DNA of 64,000 nucleotides from Nectonema munidae. Its lineage: Eukaryota > Nematomorpha > Nectonematoida > Nectonematidae. Numbering within the stretch: the stretch's first letter is position 1; each line of letters begins with the position of its first letter. This document shows, in pieces, positions 55,260 to 64,000 of the stretch. The notes under the pieces are model-generated. The model searched no databases and was not told where the DNA came from. It saw only the letters and a program-made list of their open reading frames with translations. The stretch lies in NCBI GenBank assembly GCA_030549495.1, contig JAUIRK010001055.1, forward strand, positions 1,177,001 to 1,241,000, in the 5' to 3' direction. Made by a program: the position numbers and the translations under genes.

Positions 55260-56660
55260 AATTTTACATAAAATATATGTTTTCATACTAAATCGGTCAT
55301 GCTGTTTTCATTTCTGAACTCATTTTTAACATTTAGTATATGAAAATACCTATATATGTTAATCAAATTTGCGGTTTACTTCTGAAAATTGTCTCCAAAA
55401 ACATTCCTTCACATTTTACATAAAAACATATGTGTTATACTAAATCGGACATGCTGGTTTCATTTCTGGACTCATTTTTTACGTTTAGGATCTGAAAATA
55501 CCTATAAGTGTTCATTAAATTTGCGGTTTACTTCTAAAAATTGTCTCCAAATACATTCATTCAAATTTTACAATGAAATATGTTTTATACCAAATCAACC
55601 ATGCTGTTTTCATTTCTGAACTCATTTTTCACATTTAGAGGTTTTAAAATATCAGTCAAAATTTGCGGTTTACTTCTAAAAGCTATCTCCAAAAATATTC
55701 TATAAATTTTACATGAAATATTTGTTTTTATACCAAATCGATCATGCTGTTTTCATTTTTGAACTCATTTTTTACATTTAGGATTTGGAAATACCTATAA
55801 GTGTTAATCAAATTTGAGGTTTACTTCTGAAAATTGTCTCCAAAAACATTCCTTCACATTTTACATAAAAACATATGTGTTATACTAAATCAGACATGCT
55901 GGTTTCATTTCTGGACTCATTTTTTACGTTTAGGATCTGAAAATACCTATAAGTGTTCATTAAATTTGCGGTTTACTTCTAAAAATTGTCTCCAAATACA
56001 TTCATTCAAATTTTACAATGAAATATATGTTTTATACCAAATCAATAATGCTGTTTTCATTTCTGAACTCATTTTTCACATTTAGAGGTTTTAAAATATC
56101 AGTCAAAATTTGCGGTTTACTTCTAAAAGCTATCTCCAAAAATATTTTATAAATTTTACATGAAATATTTGTTTTTATACCAAATCGATCATGCTGTTTT
56201 CATTTTTGAACTCATTTTTTACATTTAGGATTTGGAAATACCTATAAGTATTAATCAAATTTGCGGTTTACTTCTGAAAATTGTCTCCAAAAATATTTTC
56301 AATACCAAATCAATCATCATGCTAGTTTCATTTCTGGACTCATTTTTTACGTTTAGGATGTGAAAATACCTATAAGTGTTAATCAAATTTGCGGTTTACT
56401 TCTAAAAATTGTTTCCAAAAACATTCATTCAAATTTTACAATTAAATATATGTTTTTATACCAAATCAACCATGCTGTTTTCATTTCTGAACTCAATTTT
56501 TGCAGTTTGAATTTGAAAATACATATAAGTATCAATTAAATTTGCGTTTAGTTCTAAAATTTGTTTTTATAGAAAATATATCATGATGATTTCATTTCTG
56601 AACACAGTTTTCGCATTTAGAGGTTTTACTGCTAGTGTCAATCAAATTTGCGGTTTATGT
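55260..56660. repeat. Tandem repeat with a 445-bp higher-order unit
   Basis: Units share TTTGCGGTTTACTTCT, AAATTGTCTCCAAA and TTTCATTTCTGAACTCATTT. A near-identical block recurs with a shift of 445 bases (55389-55619 and 55834-56064), containing about three basic units of roughly 150 bases. Open frames in it are by-products. Confidence 0.85.
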
Positions 56661-57179
56661 TTGAAAACCATTATTATTTAGAGATAATTTTTTAGATGAA
56701 GAACGTTGACAACTTTTTGTAATTGAACAATCAACATCACGAATGATTCATCAGAAAAAATCCTTTGAAATGAGATTGGTTGACAAATATTCAGGCCTGA
56801 TAATAAAATACACAATACTGATAAAAAAAGTCTAGATCATCAAGAAGATTCTTTAATCAGAATGCTTTGAGAGAGGAAAAATATAATTTTATCCTTATAA
56901 AAAAATTTTCGAACACACATTGAAGAATATAAATTTCTAATGAAAAAAAAGCTACCAAAAAAGGATCATCATAGAATGAATACCAAAATTACATACTGTA
57001 AATTATAATATGACGTAGAGAAAACGAGCCGATAACGAATTTGTAGCCGAAAAGATGGAGGTCCTATCGAGTTACATAAGTTACTGTAGAATAAAATATT
57101 TTGAGTGAATTAAACACCTAAAGTTGGTTTATTAAATAAATTAAGAAAATAATTACCAGAGAAATACTGCAAGTAGAAG

Positions 57180-58190
57180 TTATTTTTATGTTTATATATT
57201 TGACATTGATTTACAGGTTCAATCGATTTTTTGACAGGTTTTATTGATTTCATAAAAAATGAACATCACCATTAAATTCTGCATACTTGAAATGTATAAA
57301 AAAACTTTAAAAGAATCAAAATTTTAATTTTGACATGGGCTGTAATATTTAAATTATTTTGTCAGGTTTGACTAATTTTTTATATAAAAAAAAGGAATAT
57401 AACCAGTAAACACAGCCTACTTGAAAATGGGTATATGTGTGTAAAAAACATTATATAATTATTTAGATAAAAAGTTTCTTTTTTGAGATGAGTTGTCATA
57501 TGTAAATCACTTTTTTGACAGGTTTGAATGATTTTCATAAAAAATGAATATCACCACTGAATTCAGCATATTTGAAAATGGGTATACATGTGTAAAAAAC
57601 TTTATATACTTATTTAGATAAAAAGTTTCTTTTTGAGATGGGCTGTTACATTTAGATCAATTTTTTGACAGGTTTGATTGATTTTCATAAAAAATGAATA
57701 TCACCACTGAATTCAGCTTACTTGAAAATGGGTATACATGTGTAAAAAACTTTATATACTTATTTAGATAAAAAGTTCCTTTTTGAGATGAGCTGTCACA
57801 TTTAGATAAATTTTTTGACAGGTTTGATTGATTTTCATAAAAAATGAATATCACCACTGAATTCAGCTTACTTGAAAATGGGTATACATGTGTAAAAAAC
57901 TTTATATAATTATTTAGATAAAAAGTTTCTTTTTTGAGATGAGCTGTCACATTTAGATCAATTTTTTGACATGTTTGATTGATTTTCATAAAAAATAAAT
58001 ATCACCACTGAATTCAGCATACTTGAAAATAGGTATACATGTGTAAAAAACTTTATATACTTATTTAGATAAAAAGTTTCTTTTTGAGATGGGCTGTCAA
58101 ATATAAATCAATTTTTTGACAGGTTTGATTGATTTTGATAAAAAATGGACATCACCACTGAATTCAGCATCGTTGAAATATATATGTAAC
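57180..58190. repeat. Tandem repeat, period about 150 bp, some seven copies
   Basis: GGTTTGATTGATTTTCATAA followed by ATGAATATCACCACTGAATT recurs, for example at 57671 and 57821 (shift 150). Outer copies are more diverged than inner ones. Confidence 0.85.
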
Positions 58191-58302
58191 ATTAAAAATA
58201 TTTATAAAAACTTATTAATCTCTTAGAAAAATAGGGGGGGGGGCACTTTACGCCCCCCCAGCACTTGAGCGGACAAATTTTGCCCAGCACTAATAGGGTT
58301 AA

Positions 58303-59940
58303 AGTAAAGACAATCTTTGAACAGATAGTTTTGTATTTAGGTCAAAACATTTGCTCGATTCATTGAAATCAAATATAGAAAAAAGGTTAATCAACTAAAC
58401 AGACAGCGGCCATTTTTGTGTTTCTGTTTTCTTTTTGAAAGTATGCTTCTTCAAAACTGGAGTTGGCAGTAAAAAGGAATTTAATGATTTAATTCAACGC
58501 TATCGAGTGTAAAAACTAGGTAATAAATTATGTTGGGACGATAAAATTTTTTTATTTATTTTTGTTAGAAAACATGAAGTGCTGTTGTTGTCACACAAAA
58601 ACCTATACAAGTGTATCACACGTAATGGTATATCATTCATGATAAATGTTTTATTGGCCATCATAAAAACTCTCCAATATTGTTTTGTTTTTTATCATAA
58701 GTGTCAGTTTTACGAAGTTAGAGGAAGCGCAAAATTTTATTCATGCAAAAAGTATAATAAAGGAGTGATAAATGAATTGACTCAAAATTAGCTCAATATT
58801 TAGCGTTGGCAAATAACTTGATCGGTATTGGTAGGAAATATCGAATCGGAACATCCCAATCAAAAAGTAAATGCCACTCTTTGTATTTACTAGGCAATAA
58901 AATACCCTTGCCCACTCACAAGAACGGAACTTTATTCTGCTAAGTTTCCAATAAACCTTTCATTTAAAGGCGTTTTCTTTTACAGTAAACCTTCTCTAAA
59001 CTGGCCATCACAGAAACAAAAGAAAACTTCTAGCGGCCAGCTCTTTCAAAATAACAAATTTGAAGAAATAGAAAAGTTCTAACTATGTCGTTTTTTAGTT
59101 TAATTCTTTTTCACTTAAAACATATTTTAGAACAAAAAACTTCTATTAGATAAATTTATAACCGAAAATTTGAATTAAAAACGTAATCGAAACCGTACTG
59201 AACTTAGATATTTATCAAATTTATTTTTTAGAAAAAAGCTATCGTACCGTACCGCTTCATATGCCACCATTGTTAACACTTAGACAAGTCTTATAGTTTT
59301 GACTTACTATTCCTCCTACATTCGAAATCAAAGATAAAGTGTTAGTATGTGCTATATCATGTATTTGTATTGCTGAGAGATTGTATGCATAGTCCCTATT
59401 TTTTACATTTAGTTTGCGTTTAAATTTGGTTGTCTACTTTCGCACTGTTCGTATGAGATAAGGAAAAGTATATGGGAAAGCAGCGTGGAAAAAAACGTTT
59501 TTTTTCATAATCTTCACTAAAAACAAAAGAGTTAGTAGATCAATGAAATAATAATTTGATTATTTATTTTATTTTTGATATACGCTCAAATTGTGATACT
59601 TTGTATACGGAACACAAGTGACATTTTACATCGCAAATCAAGCGCGCTTGTTGAAAGCGCACTCAAACATTTCGTACTACGATGTTGAAGTTAAATGGAC
59701 TAAAATGTTCACATCCAAGAGATTCGCATCTCGTATGAATGAATATGTGTTTATACAAAACGATGATTTATAATTTCATGATCGCACAGCGCAATGAATA
59801 ATTATATGGTAAATAATGTTCTATCTATAAAATTTTCAAAAGACGTCAAGGAATAACAAGGAATACAAAGAGGTATGTCAGTAATAATTTTTGGTTGCAT
59901 GATACTTTGAGAGAAAGCTTTAAGAAGGGAATAGATTTGT
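58303..59940. other. Intergenic; Tc1/pogo-like end motif
   Basis: No gene recognised. TACAGTAAACCTTCTCTAAA at 58981-59000, continuing CTGGCCA, resembles a pogo/Tigger-type left end, but no right end was seen. The rest is AT-rich and serves as 3' flank of the demethylase gene. Confidence 0.4.
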
Positions 59941-62358
59941 TCAGGACGAGGCATAAATTCGACTAGCTTGAAGAACACCACTCAAGTACGCTCCAGTAGC
60001 AGTTAGTGGGAAATGGCGGTTTGTGCATTCTCCAGCGAAAAATATCTTCTCCGCTATATCCTGTGCAATGACATCGTATGCCTCCCCACGCCCATTTGTC
60101 TTGACGTAGGTGTAAGACATGTTTATATACGGCTCATCCGCCCAGTGCGAAACAAAGTGCTCTGTTGGAAAGGGGACTTGCTGCTCCGGAAACATTCTTG
60201 CCAGCGCTGCAACACACATGGAAACGACATCTTTGTCAGTCATCGTTTGGACGAGTTTAAGCGAGCGCCCGCTGATGAAGGAAACGAGTACGTGCGAATT
60301 TTGTTGTGAGCACAAGGTGGAGACGTCGTAAAAAACGTAAAAGAGGCCCGAGTATTTATCGTTGTAGTTGCCTGAGATACGCCCGAAAAAGTGACTACTT
60401 CCAACTTTTCTGCTCCAAAACTTTTTACTAAACTTGAGGCCAACTTTTTCGATTAGCCCACATCCGAGCTGATTAAAAGCATTCACTTTTTTATGGGGAA
60501 GGCGTGGCAAAAAGTCTATTAAATTCTTTTGCAGAATTGACAAGGGAACGGCTACTAACACTTTATCCGCTTTATAAGTAGAATCATCTTCTGTTTCTAC
60601 GAAGACAACTTCTGATTTAGAATAGTCTATTTTTTTCACAGCTTTATTCAATTTAATGTCTATGCCATAGGCTAGCTTATTCAAAATAGTTGAATAGCCT
60701 TCTTGAATAATGGCATGATCGCCGTCAAACTGCGAATAAACCTCATTTTGGTCCCACTGCAGGGAGGAAACGTTAGAGAGCTCAGAGCCACAAGCAAACT
60801 CTAAATTACTGATATGAAAGTTGAACATGCTTTCTTCCTCTTCTGTAAAGTGGGTGGAATTCTGCGTTTGCAGCTTCTTATTTATTTCCTTTATCTTAGA
60901 ATCTAAGTCTACGTCTTGAACGGGAGAAGATTTTTCCTTGCGCCACGCAGAAATAAAATCTAGAACCAGGTTGAAATGCTGTTCAATATTTTTATCAACG
61001 TCCTCTGGTATCAGTTTGCCAGTCTTTTCATTAATGATATCACACTTTTCATTGATTTTGACAAAGTTACAGGCAGCTTGCTCTGCCATGACAGAAAAGG
61101 GATTGTTGATACAGCCTGTGACTATTTTAGCACCCATTCCAACACAGAAGTCAAAGATATGGGAATCACATATACGCCCACCTATTCTGTTTTTCGCTTC
61201 TAATACCGTTACTTCGAAGCCAAAATTCTTGAGTTGTCTGGCTGCAGCAAGACCAGAAACGCCAGAACCAACAACCAACGCAGTCTTTATCGACTTTTTG
61301 TGCAGTATCAGATCTTGAGGAGGATTGTGCAAAATTCCAGTGTTGACGATGCCTTTCAATGTAAGAAATGTTAAAATCCTGAACAGCTCCTTCACGAATC
61401 TGATACGTAGCAAGCCTCTACAAATAATATAGGGAATGCAGTCTTTTGGAACAAGCCACTTTTTAACGTTGTTGTACCACAAAACTAGGATTAAATTTCT
61501 TAGTGCCAGATAAAGTAGTGGGTGTTTATTCAATTCAGAAAATTCTTGCGATTCATCGTATTCCATGATGTCGGGGCGTACACAAAGCGCTCTACCTGGC
61601 TCATTCGGTTGATAAAAAGGCTTGAAGTTATTGGCCAAGTCTTTGAAATGTGCGTTCTTTTCCCTTGATTTTACTTGTGTTGACGGACAGGTAGGAGACA
61701 AGCCAACGCCATCTGGATAGTAGCAATGCAAGTGTGTGGCGGCAGGAGATTGCAGCAAGTATGAAAACTGTTTCAGACCTTGCATCCACTCATCGCTCTT
61801 AGTGATTCGCACCCTATTGTCTTCAACGATGGAGCAGTACTTGACACTGGCATTTTTCTTCAAAATTTGATCCCCGCATTGGTAGGAGGCGATGAAAGTG
61901 TTCGTTATGGTGTGTTCACGAGAAATCTGTCTCCACTTCCCGCAAATAGGACTCGTGCATTGGATCCAGTACGGCAGAATTTTATCGCACATGAAGAGCT
62001 TGACACTGACACTACACTTAGAGTTGGACAGCCACTTTTCCTTCCAGGCAGAGAAGATTGCATAGCCTGCTTTGTAAGGCATGGAGTAATACGTGTAGCA
62101 TTCATTGCAGAAATGCTCTCCTATCGAGATGTGATGCCATTTGGTAGTGTATGCACTGCCACAACACCGTTCACTAGATTTAGCAAAGCAGATTGGCACT
62201 TCCTTCTCACACCAGACCTTTTCGCACCTTTTCTTCTTGTTATCTGCTTCCACGTTTGAGGAATAGGAGCGAAGCATAGCGAGAGGCGGGCTGTCAGAAT
62301 CACTGGATTCCATATACTTTGCATCCACACTGGAACAACTTCTTTTGCGCCTAGACAT
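59941..62358 (-). CDS. KDM1B: Lysine-specific histone demethylase 1B (LSD2), intronless
   Basis: 805 codons without interruption. Order of domains: Ser/basic N-terminus; Cys/His zinc finger about 45-87 (CEKVWCEKEVPICFA, GEHFCNEC); CW-type zinc finger about 130-175 (PYWIQCTSPICGKWRQ); SWIRM about 245-345 (FKPFYQPNEPGRALCVRPDI); FAD-binding Rossmann motif 361-395 (LVVGSGVSGLAAARQL, EAKNRIGGR); amine oxidase domain to the end with GLIEKVGLKF (Lys638 aligns with the FAD-contacting lysine of LSD1/LSD2) and FFAGECTNRHFP. The order and length match KDM1B, not LSD1, which lacks the zinc fingers and has a tower insert. Known role: nuclear FAD-dependent removal of mono- and dimethyl marks from H3K4. 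Start at 62358 is the first Met of the frame. Lack of introns is unusual, since vertebrate KDM1B has many. Confidence 0.95.
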   Translation of the reverse strand: MSRRKRSCSSVDAKYMESSDSDSPPLAMLRSYSSNVEADNKKKRCEKVWCEKEVPICFAKSSERCCGSAYTTKWHHISIGEHFCNECYTYYSMPYKAGYAIFSAWKEKWLSNSKCSVSVKLFMCDKILPYWIQCTSPICGKWRQISREHTITNTFIASYQCGDQILKKNASVKYCSIVEDNRVRITKSDEWMQGLKQFSYLLQSPAATHLHCYYPDGVGLSPTCPSTQVKSREKNAHFKDLANNFKPFYQPNEPGRALCVRPDIMEYDESQEFSELNKHPLLYLALRNLILVLWYNNVKKWLVPKDCIPYIICRGLLRIRFVKELFRILTFLTLKGIVNTGILHNPPQDLILHKKSIKTALVVGSGVSGLAAARQLKNFGFEVTVLEAKNRIGGRICDSHIFDFCVGMGAKIVTGCINNPFSVMAEQAACNFVKINEKCDIINEKTGKLIPEDVDKNIEQHFNLVLDFISAWRKEKSSPVQDVDLDSKIKEINKKLQTQNSTHFTEEEESMFNFHISNLEFACGSELSNVSSLQWDQNEVYSQFDGDHAIIQEGYSTILNKLAYGIDIKLNKAVKKIDYSKSEVVFVETEDDSTYKADKVLVAVPLSILQKNLIDFLPRLPHKKVNAFNQLGCGLIEKVGLKFSKKFWSRKVGSSHFFGRISGNYNDKYSGLFYVFYDVSTLCSQQNSHVLVSFISGRSLKLVQTMTDKDVVSMCVAALARMFPEQQVPFPTEHFVSHWADEPYINMSYTYVKTNGRGEAYDVIAQDIAEKIFFAGECTNRHFPLTATGAYLSGVLQASRIYASS

Positions 62359-62723
62359 GATTTCTATAACTTCCGTTATGCTGCTCTATATGTGTGCAAA
62401 GCATAAACTATCTCAAAGACTTGAACAAAGTATTCATCATTATAAGCCTAAAAAATATAGGAATGATTATTGCAAAAAAATATTATCAAAAAAGCACAAT
62501 TTTCTAAGAACAAACTAGATGGACAAATTAAATGATTTCAATAACTATCTAAAATGTGTTTTTATACAGGATAAAAAATAGGTTTTAGAAAAATTCTTTC
62601 GTTTAACCAGCGCAATTTTTCTTTTTTATCATGAGAAGCATGCGAAATTGGATTATATTATTAATAAAAAAATTTCATTTTAACTACAAGTTGATAAACA
62701 TAAACTTCATGATAAAAAAGTAA
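62359..62723. other. Upstream flank of KDM1B
   Basis: AT-rich, no coding signal. It should contain the promoter of the minus-strand demethylase, but no clear TATA or initiator can be assigned by eye. Confidence 0.35.
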
Positions 62724-62899
62724 TCAATTGAAGTATTTTAGTGAAAAACCCCATTTTTTCCATATGTATCCGAGGAATATAGTGAGTAGAACTATGATAA
62801 CTAGATATTCTTGATAAGGGTTTTTTGTTACACATGCAGTTGTTTCAGTAGTAGAACATCCAAATCTCAAAGGACATTTGTGACCATCGGTTTCAATAA
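62724..62899 (-). CDS. Possible last exon of a small membrane protein
   Basis: On the minus strand a TTGCTTTCACCAG acceptor is followed by 57 codons and a TGA. Residues include four spaced cysteines (HKCPLRFGCSTTETTAC), then a hydrophobic segment YLVIIVLLTIFLGYIW and a short tail WKKWGFSLKYFN. The layout suggests an extracellular piece, one membrane pass and a cytoplasmic end. Upstream exons would lie at higher coordinates and were not found. No family recognised. Confidence 0.35.
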
Positions 62900-63084
62900 C
62901 TGGTGAAAGCAATAAGAGATAAAAGGCTTTATTACATTCGATGAGTAGTGATCACTGTCTCTCCGTACCCTAATGGAAACAAAAAAATCTGGCATCACCT
63001 GTTCCATTCATTAAATTTTAGATCGTTTTTGCCAGTCTAATTCCGTCAAAACCAGTAACTATTTGAAAATTTAGTGAATTTGAA

Positions 63085-63664
63085 ATGTTCTATCTCTCGC
63101 ATAACAAAGGTGTCAATTTATCAAACTGTGGAAAATTTGATGAATTGATCAAGTCCATGATATCTACAAATTCTACTTTAAGAGAAGCGCATAATCAATT
63201 TATTAAAAGCTATAATTCTCTAAATTATTTGAATTCACGATCACGTGACGAATTTGTTCTAGGCTAAAGCGTTATTCACGTGATTAGAGGCGAACTTGAA
63301 GAATTGGGAATGAACGCAAAAGGTGGGCGTAAAAATAATAGAGGAATTTATCACTTTGTTTTTAGTTTGACTCTATCATATATCAATGTTTTGTTATCTT
63401 GGCGAGCTTTAAGGTGGTAATGCGAACCAATCTTTTATCGTAGTCAATTTCCGTTGCTGGAGACTCAGGCTGCATATCTCTAGAGATTGTCATTGGAGCA
63501 TTCGTCTATGTTATAATTTTATCTATACCAATTCTGTGAAAGGCAATTCTTCTGAGTATTTAGTAAGATCTTTGTCAAATTTGGCATCTTTACAATTTCT
63601 AATGTGTGATAGTTTTTGTGACATTTGGAGCAAATTAATGAATGAGACTAATATGAAGTATAAG
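63085..63664 (+). other. Possible exons of an unrecognised gene at the window edge
   Basis: 63085-63267 reads MFYLSHNKGVNLSNCGKFDE through STLREAHNQFIKSYNSLNYL and SRSRDEFVLG, with coding-like composition. About 63430-63660 reads RCWRLRLHISRDCHW and LVRSLSNLASLQFLMCDSFC, leading to a GTAAGT donor at 63665. After a TTTTTCAG at 63899 an open stretch runs to the edge (LRWISRSDKVEGIF). The phases do not join simply, so the exon structure is unresolved. No family recognised. Confidence 0.3.
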
Positions 63665-64000
63665 TAAGTTTTTTAGACTTCTATTTCTAACAATTTTCGT
63701 CATTGCGCTCGTATGAATCTTTTTCGTTAGCGATATTGTAATCTATTCTAAAAATGCGTAGACTAATGAATTGAGACCAACTGTTGCTATAATTCATATA
63801 AAAATACATACGGCTTTTAGAAAATAAGTAATCTTATAGTACACGATAAAATGGAGGTTTCCACTAATATCATCTGTGCATTTTTTTTTAATTTTTCAGC
63901 TAAGGTGGATCTCTAGAAGTGATAAAGTAGAGGGGATTTTTCCGAACCCCAGTTGTGTACGGCAAGAAGATTATCCTAAATGTATTTTTTTATATTCTTT

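Larger units (their letters stand above)
54884..58298. mobile_element. Large TTAA-flanked piggyBac-like non-autonomous element
   Basis: TTAA lies at 54880-54883 and 58299-58302. Ends are CCCTATTAGTGCTTGGC and, inverted, CCCTATTAGTGCTGGGC (16 of 17 match). TTAA target and CCC ends are the piggyBac pattern. The 3,415-bp interior has no transposase and consists largely of two tandem repeat blocks (55260-56660 and 57180-58190). A truncated relative lies at 10100-10977. Probably mobilised by a transposase elsewhere. Confidence 0.85.

Noticed and set aside
55389-57989. Open frames in the 55-58 kb repeats (for example 55389, 55834, 57657)
   Set aside because: Duplicated by the repeat units themselves; low-complexity, no domain or splice support.
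60013-62259. Plus-strand frames opposite the KDM1B gene
   Set aside because: Antisense shadows of a clearly conserved coding region.

Overview
This is an AT-rich animal nuclear window. It has short introns with GT..AG ends, many DNA transposons, one LINE, long microsatellites and no operon-like packing. The transposase types (ZBED5-like and CGGBP1-like hAT, Tigger, piggyBac-like TTAA elements) and an RTE-like LINE suit an arthropod, perhaps a parasitic copepod. The species is inference.

Main result (12.4-52.4 kb, + strand): the 3' part of a protein 4.1/coracle-type gene. Its last two exons (51952-52041 and 52247-52357, stop at 52355) encode a recognisable 4.1 C-terminal domain. Upstream of it, one phase-0 exon of 234 bp (78 residues, starting NEGWH and ending with a lysine before GTATGA) is repeated 35 times in tandem with introns of only 92-94 bp (30983-42439). 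No copy has a stop or frameshift. Diverged relatives of the exon lie on both sides (12390, 19677, 20407, 20683, 22263, 22535, 30706, 42524, 42830, 49634), and at least two dead copies are visible. Splice phases I derived by eye are compatible from exon to exon across the whole chain. If every exon is used, the window encodes about 3,770 residues, of which about 2,730 come from the array. The FERM domain expected at the N-terminus is not in the window.

Right part: an intronless 805-codon ORF on the - strand (59941-62358) is a full-length KDM1B/LSD2-type histone demethylase with zinc finger, CW, SWIRM and amine oxidase regions. Small exon-like pieces near the right edge are not identified.

Left part (0-12 kb) is mostly transposons. 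A hAT-type element of 7.3 kb (3739-11069, 8-bp target duplication) contains a Tigger remnant, which is itself split by a ZBED5-like hAT (5468-8254, 8-bp duplication). It also holds satellites and a piggyBac-like fragment. Introns of the 4.1 gene carry a (GT)n tract of about 612 bp, a hAT MITE, an internally deleted RTE-like LINE with a 13-bp duplication, a CGGBP1-like hAT with an 8-bp duplication, and small TTAA-flanked MITEs. Between the two genes (54.9-58.3 kb) lies a 3.4-kb TTAA-flanked element made largely of internal tandem repeats.
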